Assembly: GCA_934462825.1 (NCBI GenBank)
Contig: CAKSIP010000007.1
Location: 1-50,625, forward strand
Origin: an uncultured Eubacteriales bacterium
Lineage (GTDB): Bacteria > Bacillota > Clostridia > Oscillospirales > CAG-272
Reading direction: 5' to 3'
Length of the DNA stretch: 50,625 nucleotides
The notes under the pieces were generated by a model. The model was not told the DNA's origin and did not search any database. It worked only from the letters and a program-made list of their open reading frames with translations. The position numbers were made by a program, and so were the translations under genes. Every line of letters starts with the position of its first letter. The stretch's first letter is position 1. This document shows positions 24,990-34,224 of this stretch, in pieces.

Positions 24990-26396
24990 TTAGAAATTCC
25001 AATATAAGAACGGATTAAAGGAAGAATCCACCAAATACGCGGTGCAGAGCAATAAAAGGAGAAGCCCCCCGACCGCCGCCGCATAGGCCGTGATCCGGCT
25101 TTTTTCATAAAACCGCCGGAAGATTCGTTTGGGCAGGGGCGTACAGGCGAGAATGCAAATCGCGGCCAAAATCGCGTTGCGCAACAGCGCATAGAGGTCG
25201 CCGCCGCCCAAAAAGCCGCTTCCCCCGCCAAACATGGTTTTCCAATAGGAAAAGCCGGAGGAAAGATTCTCCATGGCGAAAATCAGCCAACCGATCATGA
25301 CGAAAAACAGCGTGTACACATGCCCGACCACGGCCGGAAGCCGTTGCAGACACCGTCCGAGAAAGGCCTTTTCCATGACCAAAAGGACGAAATAAAAAAG
25401 CCCCCAAAGAATGTAGTTCCAATTGGCCCCATGCCAAAATCCGGTCAGGAACCATACGACAAACAAATTGAAATACATGCGTCCGCGACCGACGCGGTTG
25501 CCGCCAAGGGGGATGTACACATACTCGCGGAACCAATCGGACAGCGAGATGTGCCAGCGCCGCCAAAAGTCGGTTATACTGCGGGCGGTGTAGGGATAAT
25601 GGAAGTTTTCTAAGAAACGGAACCCGAAAATCTTGCCAAGGCCGATGGCCATGTCGGAATAGCCCGAAAAATCCAAATAAATCTGAATGGCGTACCAAAA
25701 CACGCCCATCCAGGCGCAAAGCACGCTCCGCTCGGCGTCGGGCACCGCCACCGCCGCTTTCCACAGGGCGCCGGCCGTGTTGGCCAAAAGAACCTTTTTG
25801 CCGAGGCCGCACAGAAACGTCCGGGCGCCGGAGGCGGCCAGCGTGGCCGAGTGCTCGCGCGTGGTAAGCTGCTCGTCAATGTCCTTGTAACGGACAATCG
25901 GCCCGGCAATCAGCTGGGGAAACAGCGTGACGTAGGTGCCGAAAGCCACCACATTGCGTTGGGCGGGCGCGTCGGAACGGTAGACGTCGATGACGTAGGA
26001 CAGCGCCTGGAAGGTGTAAAAGGAAATGCCGATGGGCATGCGCAGACTGAGCGGCCGGAGAAAGGAAAGCGCGGGAATGTGCGCAAGATTGATCAGAAGG
26101 AAATCGCAATATTTGAAGAAGCCGAGCAGCGCCAGGTTCAGCACAATGGCCGCAATCAACAGCGCCCGGCTTTTTTGGGGATTTACGCTCCGATATTTTT
26201 CGACGGCCAGGCCGAAGGCGTAGTCCATCAGCACCGTGAAGATCATAAGGAACACATACATAGGCTCGCCCCAGCCGTAAAAGATCAGGCTGACCACAAG
26301 AAGCACCGCGTTGCGCAGGCGCAGAGGGACGAGAAAATAGATCAACAGTGTGATCGGAAGATAGAGGTAAAGAAATTCAAGAGAGGAAAAAAGCAT
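24990..26396 (-). CDS. MBOAT-family O-acyltransferase (AlgI/DltB-like)
   Basis: A 468-residue polytopic membrane enzyme of the AlgI branch, which passes acyl (usually acetyl) groups across the membrane to cell-surface polymers. Diagnostic are DFWRRWHISLSDWFREYVYI, the PLGGNR loop and the catalytic His in WHGANWNYILWG (His about residue 321). About ten hydrophobic helices are evident. The usual extracytoplasmic partner (AlgJ/DltD or SGNH protein) is not adjacent; the upstream neighbour is yifB. AAGGAA precedes the ATG. Confidence 0.93.
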   Translation of the reverse strand: MLFSSLEFLYLYLPITLLIYFLVPLRLRNAVLLVVSLIFYGWGEPMYVFLMIFTVLMDYAFGLAVEKYRSVNPQKSRALLIAAIVLNLALLGFFKYCDFLLINLAHIPALSFLRPLSLRMPIGISFYTFQALSYVIDVYRSDAPAQRNVVAFGTYVTLFPQLIAGPIVRYKDIDEQLTTREHSATLAASGARTFLCGLGKKVLLANTAGALWKAAVAVPDAERSVLCAWMGVFWYAIQIYLDFSGYSDMAIGLGKIFGFRFLENFHYPYTARSITDFWRRWHISLSDWFREYVYIPLGGNRVGRGRMYFNLFVVWFLTGFWHGANWNYILWGLFYFVLLVMEKAFLGRCLQRLPAVVGHVYTLFFVMIGWLIFAMENLSSGFSYWKTMFGGGSGFLGGGDLYALLRNAILAAICILACTPLPKRIFRRFYEKSRITAYAAAVGGLLLLLLCTAYLVDSSFNPFLYWNF

Positions 26397-26501
26397 GATA
26401 CCGATTCCTTATCTGAAAGATGGAAAATGGGGAAACAGGTCGCACAGGCGCGCTCCGAAAAAAAGGGGGAAGGAGGCGACAAGTCGGCGACAGGTCGAAA
26501 C

Positions 26502-28043
26502 TTATTCGGGTATGTACTTGCGATCCAGGGCGCGCAGCCGAATGGCTTCGGCTACATGACGGGCGCCGATGGTTTCGCTGGCGTCCAGATCGGCAATGGT
26601 GCGAGCCACGCGAAGAATCCGGTCATAGCCGCGCGCCGACAGTCCGAGAGAGCGATACGCCTCTGACAAAAGCGCCGCCGCGTCGTCATCGGGGACGCAG
26701 TAGCGTCGGATGCCCGCCGCGTCCAGCTGCGCGTTGCAGAAAACGGGCGTTTCGCTGTCCTTCATCCGCTCGGCGGCAAAACGCCGCGCGGCTATGACGC
26801 GCGCACGAATGTCCGCGGAGCTTTCGGCGGCCGGTTCGCGGGAGGAAATCTCCTCATACGACAGCGAGGGGACTTCAATTTGCAGATCCATGCGGTCGAG
26901 CAGAGGCCCGCTGAGCTTGGCAAGATACCGCCGCACCTCGCCCTTGCCGCAGGTGCAGGGGTGCGTGGGGTGGCCGTAATAGCCGCACCGGCAGGGGTTC
27001 ATGGCGCCTACCAGCATAAACGAGCAGGGAAAGGTCACGCGCCCGCTGGCACGGGTGATGGTAATGCGCCGATCCTCCAGGGGCTGGCGAAGGGAATCGG
27101 CCACTTGCTTGGGAAATTCGGGCAGCTCGTCCAAAAACAGCACCCCGTTGTGCGCCAAAGAAATCTCACCGGGGAGGGGATTGGCTCCGCCGCCGACCAG
27201 GCTGACGGCCGACATGGTGTGGTGCGGGGAACGGAAGGGGCGGGTGCGCAAAAGCGCAACGCCTTCCGGCAGGGTTCCGGCCACCGAGTGAATCTTGGTG
27301 CTTTCAATGGCTTCCTCAAATTGCAGGGGAGGAAGGATCGAGGGCAGGCGCTTGGCCAGCATGGACTTTCCGGTGCCGGGGGGTCCGATCAAAAGAATGT
27401 TGTGGCCTCCGGCGGCGGCAATTTCCATGGCGCGCTTCGCCATAAACTGCCCTTTGACGTCGGCAAAGTCGGGCAAAGGGGCGGCTTCCCTTCCGCCGAC
27501 CGCACTTTCCGTGGCGGGAACGGGGGACAGGGGGGACACGCCGTTCAGATGCGCAATCAGCTGAGCAATGGTTTGCACAGCATACACGCGGATGCCCGAC
27601 ACGGCCGCCGCTTCGGCGGCGACGGCGGCAGGCGCATAAAATTCGTGCTTTCCGGCGTCCCGTGCGGCCACGCACATGCAAAGCGTGCCGCGCACCGGGC
27701 GCAATTCGCCCGAAAGCGACAGCTCCCCTACGATACATTTGTCGGAAAAATCGGCGCGGATCACGCCGGCGGAGGACAGGATCGCACAAAGAATGGCGGC
27801 GTCAAAGCCGGAGCCTTCCTTTCGGCGGTCGGCCGGGGCCAGGTTGACGGTCAGCTTCAGGGAGGGGAAGGAAAGGCCGCTGTTTTCACAAGCGGCGCGA
27901 ACCCGTTCCTTGGCCTCTTTGACGGCCGCGTCCGGTAGGCCGACCAATTCAAATTCGGGAATCCGCTCACGGGCATCGCTCTCCACGGTGACAATAAATC
28001 CGTCGATGCCGGAAAGACCTGCGCTGTAAACCGATGCAAGCAT
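26502..28043 (-). CDS. YifB/ComM-family Mg-chelatase-like AAA ATPase
   Basis: A 513-residue protein of the YifB/ComM family, a helicase-like ATPase associated with branch migration during natural transformation. An N-terminal Lon-protease-like fold (FELVGLPDAAVKEAKERVRAA) precedes a central Mg-chelatase AAA module with Walker A GPPGTGKS (about residue 220), Walker B GVLFLDELPEF, and the CRCGYYGHPTHPCTC cysteine cluster. A C-terminal helical domain closes it. The start at 28043 (MLASVYSAGLSG) is the family start; upstream in-frame codons are ignored. Confidence 0.95.
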   Translation of the reverse strand: MLASVYSAGLSGIDGFIVTVESDARERIPEFELVGLPDAAVKEAKERVRAACENSGLSFPSLKLTVNLAPADRRKEGSGFDAAILCAILSSAGVIRADFSDKCIVGELSLSGELRPVRGTLCMCVAARDAGKHEFYAPAAVAAEAAAVSGIRVYAVQTIAQLIAHLNGVSPLSPVPATESAVGGREAAPLPDFADVKGQFMAKRAMEIAAAGGHNILLIGPPGTGKSMLAKRLPSILPPLQFEEAIESTKIHSVAGTLPEGVALLRTRPFRSPHHTMSAVSLVGGGANPLPGEISLAHNGVLFLDELPEFPKQVADSLRQPLEDRRITITRASGRVTFPCSFMLVGAMNPCRCGYYGHPTHPCTCGKGEVRRYLAKLSGPLLDRMDLQIEVPSLSYEEISSREPAAESSADIRARVIAARRFAAERMKDSETPVFCNAQLDAAGIRRYCVPDDDAAALLSEAYRSLGLSARGYDRILRVARTIADLDASETIGARHVAEAIRLRALDRKYIPE

Positions 28044-28130
28044 GATGATGTGTTCCTTTCCGGGAAGGGGCGCGAGAGGGCGGCCGCCTTCCGTTTTTGC
28101 CGTTATTTCCATTATGGACATATTGTTTTT

Positions 28131-28159
28131 ATTTTATCATACTCTTTGCCTTTTTACAA
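28131..28159 (-). promoter_or_regulatory. Candidate promoter for yifB
   Basis: On the minus strand TTGTAA (28159-28154), 17 bp, TAAAAT (28136-28131). It lies back to back with the alpha-galactosidase promoter. Confidence 0.45.
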
Positions 28160-28186
28160 GTTTTTTTAAATTATTGTTCTTTATTC

Positions 28187-28215
28187 TTGCAATCAAAGCC
28201 TCGGCATGGTATAAT
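28187..28215 (+). promoter_or_regulatory. Sigma-A promoter for the alpha-galactosidase gene
   Basis: TTGCAA (28187-28192), 17 bp, TATAAT (28210-28215), 112 bp before the start. Confidence 0.75.
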
Positions 28216-28326
28216 TTCCTTAACCATACCGGATAGGAAAAGCATCGGCTGCCTGCTTTGGCAGAACCGAGCGAGAGGCAAGACGCATTTGGGAGAATGG
28301 GGAGAAAGAGAAAAGGAGATCGGAAT

Positions 28327-30543
28327 ATGGCAATCACCTTTCATGATGATGACAAAATGTTTCGTTTGACAACGAAAAACACCCTTTATGTTTTTGAGGT
28401 CTTTCATTGGCAGTATCTTGTGCATCGCTATTACGGAGTGAAGGAAGGGGCAAAACCGGTTCCCGTGCATGAGGATCCGGATTATCGCCTGTATTCCTTT
28501 GCCCCCTACCGCTTTAGAAAGGATATGGCCTTTTCGATGGACACGCTGCCTATGGAGTACCCGTACTTCGGCAGCGGCGATTTCCGCACCACCGCGTTGC
28601 GCGTTCGGAACGCGGACGGAAACAACTCCACTTTCTTTGATTATATTAACCACGAAATCTATGACGGCGTGGTTGCGCCGGGCAAGCTCCCCGCCGCCCA
28701 TGTGGGCGATGACGCTAACGTGCAGACCTTGGAAATCAGCCTTTACGATCACTGCTCCCGGTGTATGCTGTTTCTGTACTATACCGTGTTTTACGAAAGT
28801 GACGTGATTGTGCGCTACGCCTCCCTTCGCAACGAAGGAAGCGAGGACGTGACGGTGGAGAAATTTTCTTCGCTGACGCTCGACCTGCCCGGCACCTCGT
28901 ATGATTTGGTTTCGCTGGTCGGCAGTCATAATCACGACCGGGAAATTTGCCAGCGCACCCCTTTGTTTTACGGAAACGCTTCGATCATGAGCCGCCGCGG
29001 CGCCTCCAGCCATCAGATGAATCCCTTTATCGCCGTTTGCGATTCCGAGGCCGATGAAAATCAAGGCGATGTTTACGGCTTCAACCTGGTGTACAGCGGC
29101 AACTTTTTGGACGAATGTGAGTGCGATCAGACCGGGCATACCCGCGTGCAGCTCGGCCTTGGCAGTGAAAACTTTAACTATCGGCTGAAGCCGGGCGAAA
29201 CGCTTTTCGCGCCGGAAGCCGTGATGACCTATTCGCCGAATGGCTTTGGCACGATGAGCCGCGCCATGCACCGCTTTATCAATCGGCACATCCTGCCTGA
29301 AAAGGCCAAGGAGCGCCGCCCGGTGGTGTTCAATTCCTGGGAAGCCTTCTATTTTGATATTGACGAACCGAGCCTTGTCCGATTCGCCGCCGGGGCGGCC
29401 GAATGCGGCGCCGACATCATGGTGATGGACGACGGCTGGTTTGGCCATCGAATCTCGTCGCACGCAGGCCTCGGCGATTGGTACGAAAACCCCGAACGGT
29501 TCCCGGACGGGCTGGCCGCCTTTTCGCAAAAGGTGCATCAGACGGGTGTGGGACTTGGCATCTGGATTGAGCCGGAAATGGTGAATCCCGACAGCGACCT
29601 GTACCGCGAGCATCCCTCGTGGTGCATTGCGTGTCGGTTCCGTCCCATGTCGCTCTCCCGGCATCAGTACGTGTTGGATTTCTCCAACCCGGAGGTGATC
29701 GCGTACCTGAAGGAGCGCTTGTCCAAAACGCTGCAGGGCGTTGCGGTGGACTACTTCAAATGGGATATGAACCGCCACATTTCGGAGCCGGGCTCGGCAT
29801 TCCTTGCCCCGGAAGATCAGGAATCTTTGGCCTATCGCTATATGCTTGGCGTGTATGACCTGATGGGCTGGCTGATCGAGCAATATCCGAATGCCCTTTT
29901 GGAAAACTGCTCGGGAGGCGGCGGTCGGTTCGACCTCGGTATGCTTTGCTTCTCCCCGCAGATTTGGACAAGCGATAATACCGACGCGCGCGCCCGCACC
30001 AAAATTCAGTTTTCCACCATGATGGGGTACCCCGCCTCGGCGATGAGCTGTCATGTGTCGGATCCCAAGGATAACCCGAAGGAAATGGCGCTGAAATATA
30101 AGGTGGCTGTCAACGGCGTGCTGGGCTATGAGTTTAACGTGCTGAAGGCCTCCGAGGAAACGAAGCGAGAGGTCAAGCGGCAGGTGGCCGAGTACCGTAC
30201 CTTTGATCGTCTGGTGACAACCGGCGACTATTACCGGGTGGCCTCCCCCTTTGAAAGCGTGCTGTCGGCCTATTATTTTGTGCCGTCCCGCACGAAAGCC
30301 TGCGCCGATGAAATTCTGCTGACGGCGATCCTGACCGACGGATCGGGGATTCGCCGGGGGCAAACCCCGAAAACCTATCAAAGCCTGCCGATTGCCATGG
30401 CCGATGCGAGCGCGACCTACCGCGACGCCCTTTCCGGCCTTGTCGTGAACGGCGAAACCCTGCAAAAGGGCTTTCCGCTGCCGACCTTTGAGCCGGACGC
30501 CACCGGCTATGACGCAAGGCTTTGGCACTTTGTCAAGCTCTGA
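28327..30543 (+). CDS. GH36 alpha-galactosidase
   Basis: A 738-residue cytoplasmic glycoside hydrolase releasing alpha-linked galactose (raffinose-family sugars, melibiose). An N-terminal beta-supersandwich precedes the TIM barrel. The nucleophile Asp is in FKWDMNR (about D480) and the acid/base Asp in TSDNTDARAR (about D550). MDDGWFGHR, CSGGGGRFDLGM and WIEPEMVNPDSDLYREHP are classic GH36 segments. No signal peptide. No sugar transporter or regulator adjoins it. The start has AAAGGAGAT upstream; a longer in-frame start at 28258 is less likely. Confidence 0.96.
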   Translation: MAITFHDDDKMFRLTTKNTLYVFEVFHWQYLVHRYYGVKEGAKPVPVHEDPDYRLYSFAPYRFRKDMAFSMDTLPMEYPYFGSGDFRTTALRVRNADGNNSTFFDYINHEIYDGVVAPGKLPAAHVGDDANVQTLEISLYDHCSRCMLFLYYTVFYESDVIVRYASLRNEGSEDVTVEKFSSLTLDLPGTSYDLVSLVGSHNHDREICQRTPLFYGNASIMSRRGASSHQMNPFIAVCDSEADENQGDVYGFNLVYSGNFLDECECDQTGHTRVQLGLGSENFNYRLKPGETLFAPEAVMTYSPNGFGTMSRAMHRFINRHILPEKAKERRPVVFNSWEAFYFDIDEPSLVRFAAGAAECGADIMVMDDGWFGHRISSHAGLGDWYENPERFPDGLAAFSQKVHQTGVGLGIWIEPEMVNPDSDLYREHPSWCIACRFRPMSLSRHQYVLDFSNPEVIAYLKERLSKTLQGVAVDYFKWDMNRHISEPGSAFLAPEDQESLAYRYMLGVYDLMGWLIEQYPNALLENCSGGGGRFDLGMLCFSPQIWTSDNTDARARTKIQFSTMMGYPASAMSCHVSDPKDNPKEMALKYKVAVNGVLGYEFNVLKASEETKREVKRQVAEYRTFDRLVTTGDYYRVASPFESVLSAYYFVPSRTKACADEILLTAILTDGSGIRRGQTPKTYQSLPIAMADASATYRDALSGLVVNGETLQKGFPLPTFEPDATGYDARLWHFVKL

Positions 30544-30693
30544 CGGAAACGAGAATTTTCCCGCGCCGCCCGGAATTTCTTTTCGAGTGCGGTGCCCCGC
30601 CTGCGCTTTTTTGCCTAAAGCGCACGCCAAAGAGAGCGCCCCTGCCCGCGCGCTCGCTCGATTGTATGGATTGTAAAAAAACACGAGGTAATC

Positions 30694-32187
30694 ATGAATC
30701 AGGAACCTATGAATGAAAAACGCCGCCCGTCGGGAACGGGTACACGCCCGCAAGGGCCGGCACAGCCGCCGCGGGATCCCTCCCGCCGAGTGACGTCGGA
30801 TCGCCCCGGCGGCACCCGCACCGATCGTTCGGCGCCGGAGTCTGCCTTCGGCACCCGTGCCGATCGCTCCGGGACGGAGCGGCCGGCCCGCCCGCGCCCG
30901 CAAGGGGCGCGCTCCGGCGCCCCCCACGCCCGCCCCGATCCCCGCGGCGGAAGATATGAGCCGACGGGACAAGGAAAAGGAAGACCGCGCCCCGACTCCG
31001 CCCCGCCCCGCCCCCTTTCCCAAGGAACACGAGGGGAATACGGAGAAAGACGGCCGACCGGAGAGCGCCCCGCGCCGTATTCGGTTTATCGCCGCCCCCC
31101 GCAAAAGCCCGCCCGCAGTGAGGAAGGGAAACGGGATCGGCTGTTGAATGTCGTCCTGCTGGGCGCGGCCGCACTGCTGTTGGCGTTAATTGTGATTTTT
31201 GTTGTTATCAAGGCTTCCGGCTCGCGTCCCGATGACCGCCCGGTTCCCACCGACTCGGCGCAGACCGGGCCAAACGATCCCTCGCCCACCCCGTCGTCCT
31301 CCTCGACCGACGATACCAAACCGCCCGTGACCGATTGGACAAAACGCCCCTCCAATGCCAAGGCGTTCGTTCCGGTGAGCGGAAGCTCGGTAAAAACGGT
31401 GGATCCGGAGGATCTTTACTCCGATTACGCGATTTTGGTTGATCTTTCGACCGGATCGGTGATTTCCGAGTTGAACCCGGATGTGAGAATTTTCCCGGCT
31501 TCCCTGACCAAACTGATGACGGTGATCGTCGCCTGCGAAAACATTACCAGTATGTATGACACCGTGCAACTGACCACCGAAATCCTTTTGCCGCTGGAGC
31601 AGGCGGGCGCGTCCCGTGCCTATTTCCCCCCCGGCAAAGATATTTACATGATTGATTTGATTTACGGCGCGATTTTGCCCTCGGGCGCCGACGCTACCGC
31701 CGGCCTTGCGCTGAAAATCGCCGGCTCGGAGAAGGCGTTTGTGGAGCTGATGAATCAAAAGGCCGCCGAAATGGGGTGCTACGGAACGCACTTTACCAAC
31801 GCCAGCGGACTGCACGATCAAAATCACTACTCCACGGTGCGCGACCTGGCTACCATGATGTCGTATGCCATGGAGAACCCGCTTTTGCGGCAGGTTTTGT
31901 CGGCCAAGAGCTATAAGCCGCTGTCCTGCGGCGGCAATGCCGATGGGTATATGTATTGCATCTGGAGCGGCCGGCTGCGCGGTCGGGAGGCGAAGAATGC
32001 CACCTTGTTCGCCGCCAAATCGGGCTTTACGGATGAAGCCAAGCAGTGCCTGGCCAGCGTTTCCCGGACGGCCGACGGAAAAGAATACGTGATCGTAACG
32101 GCGCGCGCGGCCAAAAGCGGCTCCAGCGAAAGCCGCTACCTGCCGTTTAAGGACGCCAAATACCTGTGCGAAAAATATTTGAAGTAA
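30694..32187 (+). CDS. D-Ala-D-Ala carboxypeptidase (DacF-like PBP) with long N-tail
   Basis: A 497-residue class C-type low-molecular-mass penicillin-binding protein trimming peptidoglycan stem peptides. Residues 1-148 are a disordered, strongly basic Arg/Pro/Gly tail, followed by one membrane anchor (about 150-173) and a Ser/Thr/Pro linker. The peptidase S11 domain has the nucleophile motif SLTK (270-273), SGADA where the SxN motif sits (about 330; the Asn is replaced by Ala, seen in some clostridial relatives) and KSG (442-444) in place of KTG. Most DacF proteins have a signal peptide, not a 150-residue cytoplasmic tail. Confidence 0.92.
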   Translation: MNQEPMNEKRRPSGTGTRPQGPAQPPRDPSRRVTSDRPGGTRTDRSAPESAFGTRADRSGTERPARPRPQGARSGAPHARPDPRGGRYEPTGQGKGRPRPDSAPPRPLSQGTRGEYGERRPTGERPAPYSVYRRPPQKPARSEEGKRDRLLNVVLLGAAALLLALIVIFVVIKASGSRPDDRPVPTDSAQTGPNDPSPTPSSSSTDDTKPPVTDWTKRPSNAKAFVPVSGSSVKTVDPEDLYSDYAILVDLSTGSVISELNPDVRIFPASLTKLMTVIVACENITSMYDTVQLTTEILLPLEQAGASRAYFPPGKDIYMIDLIYGAILPSGADATAGLALKIAGSEKAFVELMNQKAAEMGCYGTHFTNASGLHDQNHYSTVRDLATMMSYAMENPLLRQVLSAKSYKPLSCGGNADGYMYCIWSGRLRGREAKNATLFAAKSGFTDEAKQCLASVSRTADGKEYVIVTARAAKSGSSESRYLPFKDAKYLCEKYLK

Positions 32188-32319
32188 CAAGGCGTCGGCA
32201 CCACCCGCGCAAAGGTGCTGAAAACAGAACGTAGGCGCAGGGAGCAGGGCGCAAGTACAAAGCACTTGCACGGAAAAAACGGAAGTTGGCCGGGGACGGC
32301 AGAGGGGAGGTTTGCGTCG

Positions 32320-32841
32320 ATGACGGAGCCGGAAAAGGAAACGGAAAAAGAAAAAGAAACGGAAAAAGAAACGATGTCGGAGGAGCTTCACACCTTGTCC
32401 GCCATCAAAGAAAAGACCGCGGGGCGGATTCTCGGCGTGGATTTCGGCGATGTGCGCACCGGTCTTGCCTTGTCGGACACGGGACGGTACCTGGCTTCGG
32501 GCATCGGATACATCCGTCCCGGCGGCATTGTAAAAACGGCGGACGCCGTGGCCGCGGCCGCGGCGGAGCAGAAGGCAGGCGCCATCGTCGTCGGCTATCC
32601 GAAGAATATGGACGGATCCGAGGGCTTCCGTGCCGAGCGTGTGCGGGAATTTGCCGCACTGCTGCGGGATCGCTTTGCGGGGCCGGTCGTTTTGTATGAC
32701 GAGCGCATGACGACCCTGGCGGCCGCCCGCTTTTTGAGTGAAACCAACACACGCGGTCAAAAGCGCAAGGCGGTGGTCGATACCCTGTCGGCACAAATCC
32801 TTTTGCAAAACGTGCTGGATCGGCTGAAAAATCTGCCCTGA
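32320..32841 (+). CDS. ruvX: Putative Holliday junction resolvase RuvX/YqgF
   Basis: A 173-residue RNase H-like protein, required in other bacteria for pre-16S rRNA processing and proposed as a resolvase. Motifs are ILGVDFGDVRTGLALSD, VVGYPKNMDGSEG and LYDERMTTLAAARFL, with the terminal acidic VDTLSAQILLQ. ATG 32320 is chosen because AGGGGAGG lies 9 bases upstream. The first ~18 residues are a Lys/Glu/Thr run from an ACGGAAAAAGAA repeat, absent from ordinary RuvX. Confidence 0.93.
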   Translation: MTEPEKETEKEKETEKETMSEELHTLSAIKEKTAGRILGVDFGDVRTGLALSDTGRYLASGIGYIRPGGIVKTADAVAAAAAEQKAGAIVVGYPKNMDGSEGFRAERVREFAALLRDRFAGPVVLYDERMTTLAAARFLSETNTRGQKRKAVVDTLSAQILLQNVLDRLKNLP

Positions 32842-32991
32842 AAAAGTACGATCCGCGAGGAAAAGCAAAGCAAGGAAAGATAAAAAGCGAAAAAACCGTT
32901 CCCCGAAAGCGTCGGCGCGCCCAAGCGCACAACGCGGAAACGGAAACGGAAACAGAAACGAAAACGGTTTGAGCTTTTCAAAGAAACCATC

Positions 32992-33020
32992 GGCCCGGAC
33001 GCGGAAAAGGCGTCCGGGCC
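32992..33020 (-). terminator. Hairpin after the DUF378 gene
   Basis: GGCCCGGACGC (32992-33002) with GCGTCCGGGCC (33010-33020), a perfect 11-bp stem between converging genes. There is no clear T-run on either side. The preceding 32930-32965 is a GGAAAC 6-bp repeat. Confidence 0.5.
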
Positions 33021-33042
33021 GAGCTTTGCGTCGGCGCCGCGC

Positions 33043-33258
33043 TTATTCGTCCAGCGCTTCAACATTCTCCCGTGTACGGAAAAGAAGGGAAATGCACCAC
33101 AAACCGGCCAAGGCCACGATGGTGTAAATAATGCGGCTGACGACGGCCGTTTGACCGCCGAAGATCCAGGAAACGATGTCAAATTTGAACAAACCGATGC
33201 TGCCCCAATTGATGGCACCGATAATGGTGAGAATCAGAGCAATTTTATCCACTATCAT
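33043..33258 (-). CDS. DUF378 small membrane protein
   Basis: A 71-residue protein with two membrane helices (IALILTIIGAINWGSIGLF and RIIYTIVALAGLWCISLLF). The INWG..GLF and SRIIY..VALAGL pattern is that of DUF378, a family of unknown function. Stand-alone, intact, normal length. Confidence 0.85.
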   Translation of the reverse strand: MIVDKIALILTIIGAINWGSIGLFKFDIVSWIFGGQTAVVSRIIYTIVALAGLWCISLLFRTRENVEALDE

Positions 33259-33512
33259 AAAAATCTGCCTTTCCCGGCCGCGGAAAAACGCAAGGCGAAA
33301 CGCCGGGCGCCGTTCCGGGGCCGAATGGATCCGGAAAAAACCGGGACATGAATTGAGTTAAGTTGCCGGAAAGCGCCGGCGTTCCGACCGGCGCAAGAAT
33401 TTCCGTCATTGCTATTTTGTGAAGGAAGGGAGGGGGTTATGACAGGAAATTTTTGCAGACGCGCTCGGCGCATGCGGCCGTTTGCGCGGCGCACGCGAGC
33501 CTTTTCCCGGCG

Positions 33513-34097
33513 CTACTTGCTTTCGCGCTCGATTTTGCATTCGCGTTCGTCTGCGTTTTGGCACGCGTTTTCGTGCTCGATTTCGCACGCGTTTTCACAC
33601 GCTTTTTCGTGTCCGCTTTCATGCGCTTTTTCACACTCGCTTTCACACGCACCTGTGCACATACTTGTGCGCGTACCCACGCGCCCCTTTCTTGGGAAGC
33701 CCTCCGGCGACGAGGCTTCCTTCTTTTTTGGCTTTTGGCACAGCCAAACGACCAAAGCCGCCCCGCCTCCGAGAATCATCAGAATCCCGAACGCGCGGGA
33801 CAGCGGAACCTCCCGGCTGGCACGTGCAATCGCGGCGCCTCCGACCGCGCCGAGGCAGGCGGGCAACGTGCAGAGAAGAATGACGCGGAAATCCAGGCGC
33901 TTTTGCAAAAGGTGAATGAGGAGCGCTACGAGGGAGGAGGCAATGAAGAAAATCAGGTTGAGCTGTTGGGCTTCCAGCTGGGGCCTGTGCCCGATCCAGG
34001 TCAGATACACGACGAGGAGGCCTGCGCTTCCCACCCCCATGCCGGCCAGCGCGGCGGACAGAAAAGCCAGGGCGCACAGAAAGAAAAAAATCAGCAT
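33513..34097 (-). CDS. Half-size TSUP (TauE/SafE) transporter with Cys/His/Glu tail
   Basis: A 194-residue protein. Residues 1-125 carry four membrane helices of one TSUP half (GMGVGSAGLLVVYLTWIG, ending in GILMILGGGAALVVWLC). Full TSUP exporters of sulfite, sulfoacetate and similar anions have eight helices, so this is half a transporter. The last ~48 residues form a hydrophilic tail with seven Cys, three His and many Glu in CxxxC steps, encoded by an imperfect 12/24-bp repeat; it could bind metal or be repeat drift. Start 34097 follows AAAGGAG. The partner half lies upstream (34225-35040), 127 bp away. Confidence 0.85.
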   Translation of the reverse strand: MLIFFFLCALAFLSAALAGMGVGSAGLLVVYLTWIGHRPQLEAQQLNLIFFIASSLVALLIHLLQKRLDFRVILLCTLPACLGAVGGAAIARASREVPLSRAFGILMILGGGAALVVWLCQKPKKKEASSPEGFPRKGRVGTRTSMCTGACESECEKAHESGHEKACENACEIEHENACQNADERECKIERESK

Positions 34098-34224
34098 GGG
34101 AAAGCTCCTTTCGGAAAAATTTTGGGGGGAGGGAACCCTTTGGAAAAAAGATATTTTCATTGTCGGCCTTGCGCGAGCGGTTTTTGCCGCTCTTTTGGCA
34201 AAAAACCGCGCCCCGTGCGCCGCC

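Noticed and set aside
28171..31104. 977-residue minus-strand frame opposite the alpha-galactosidase
   Set aside because: Shadow of a GC-rich gene; the plus strand carries all GH36 catalytic motifs.
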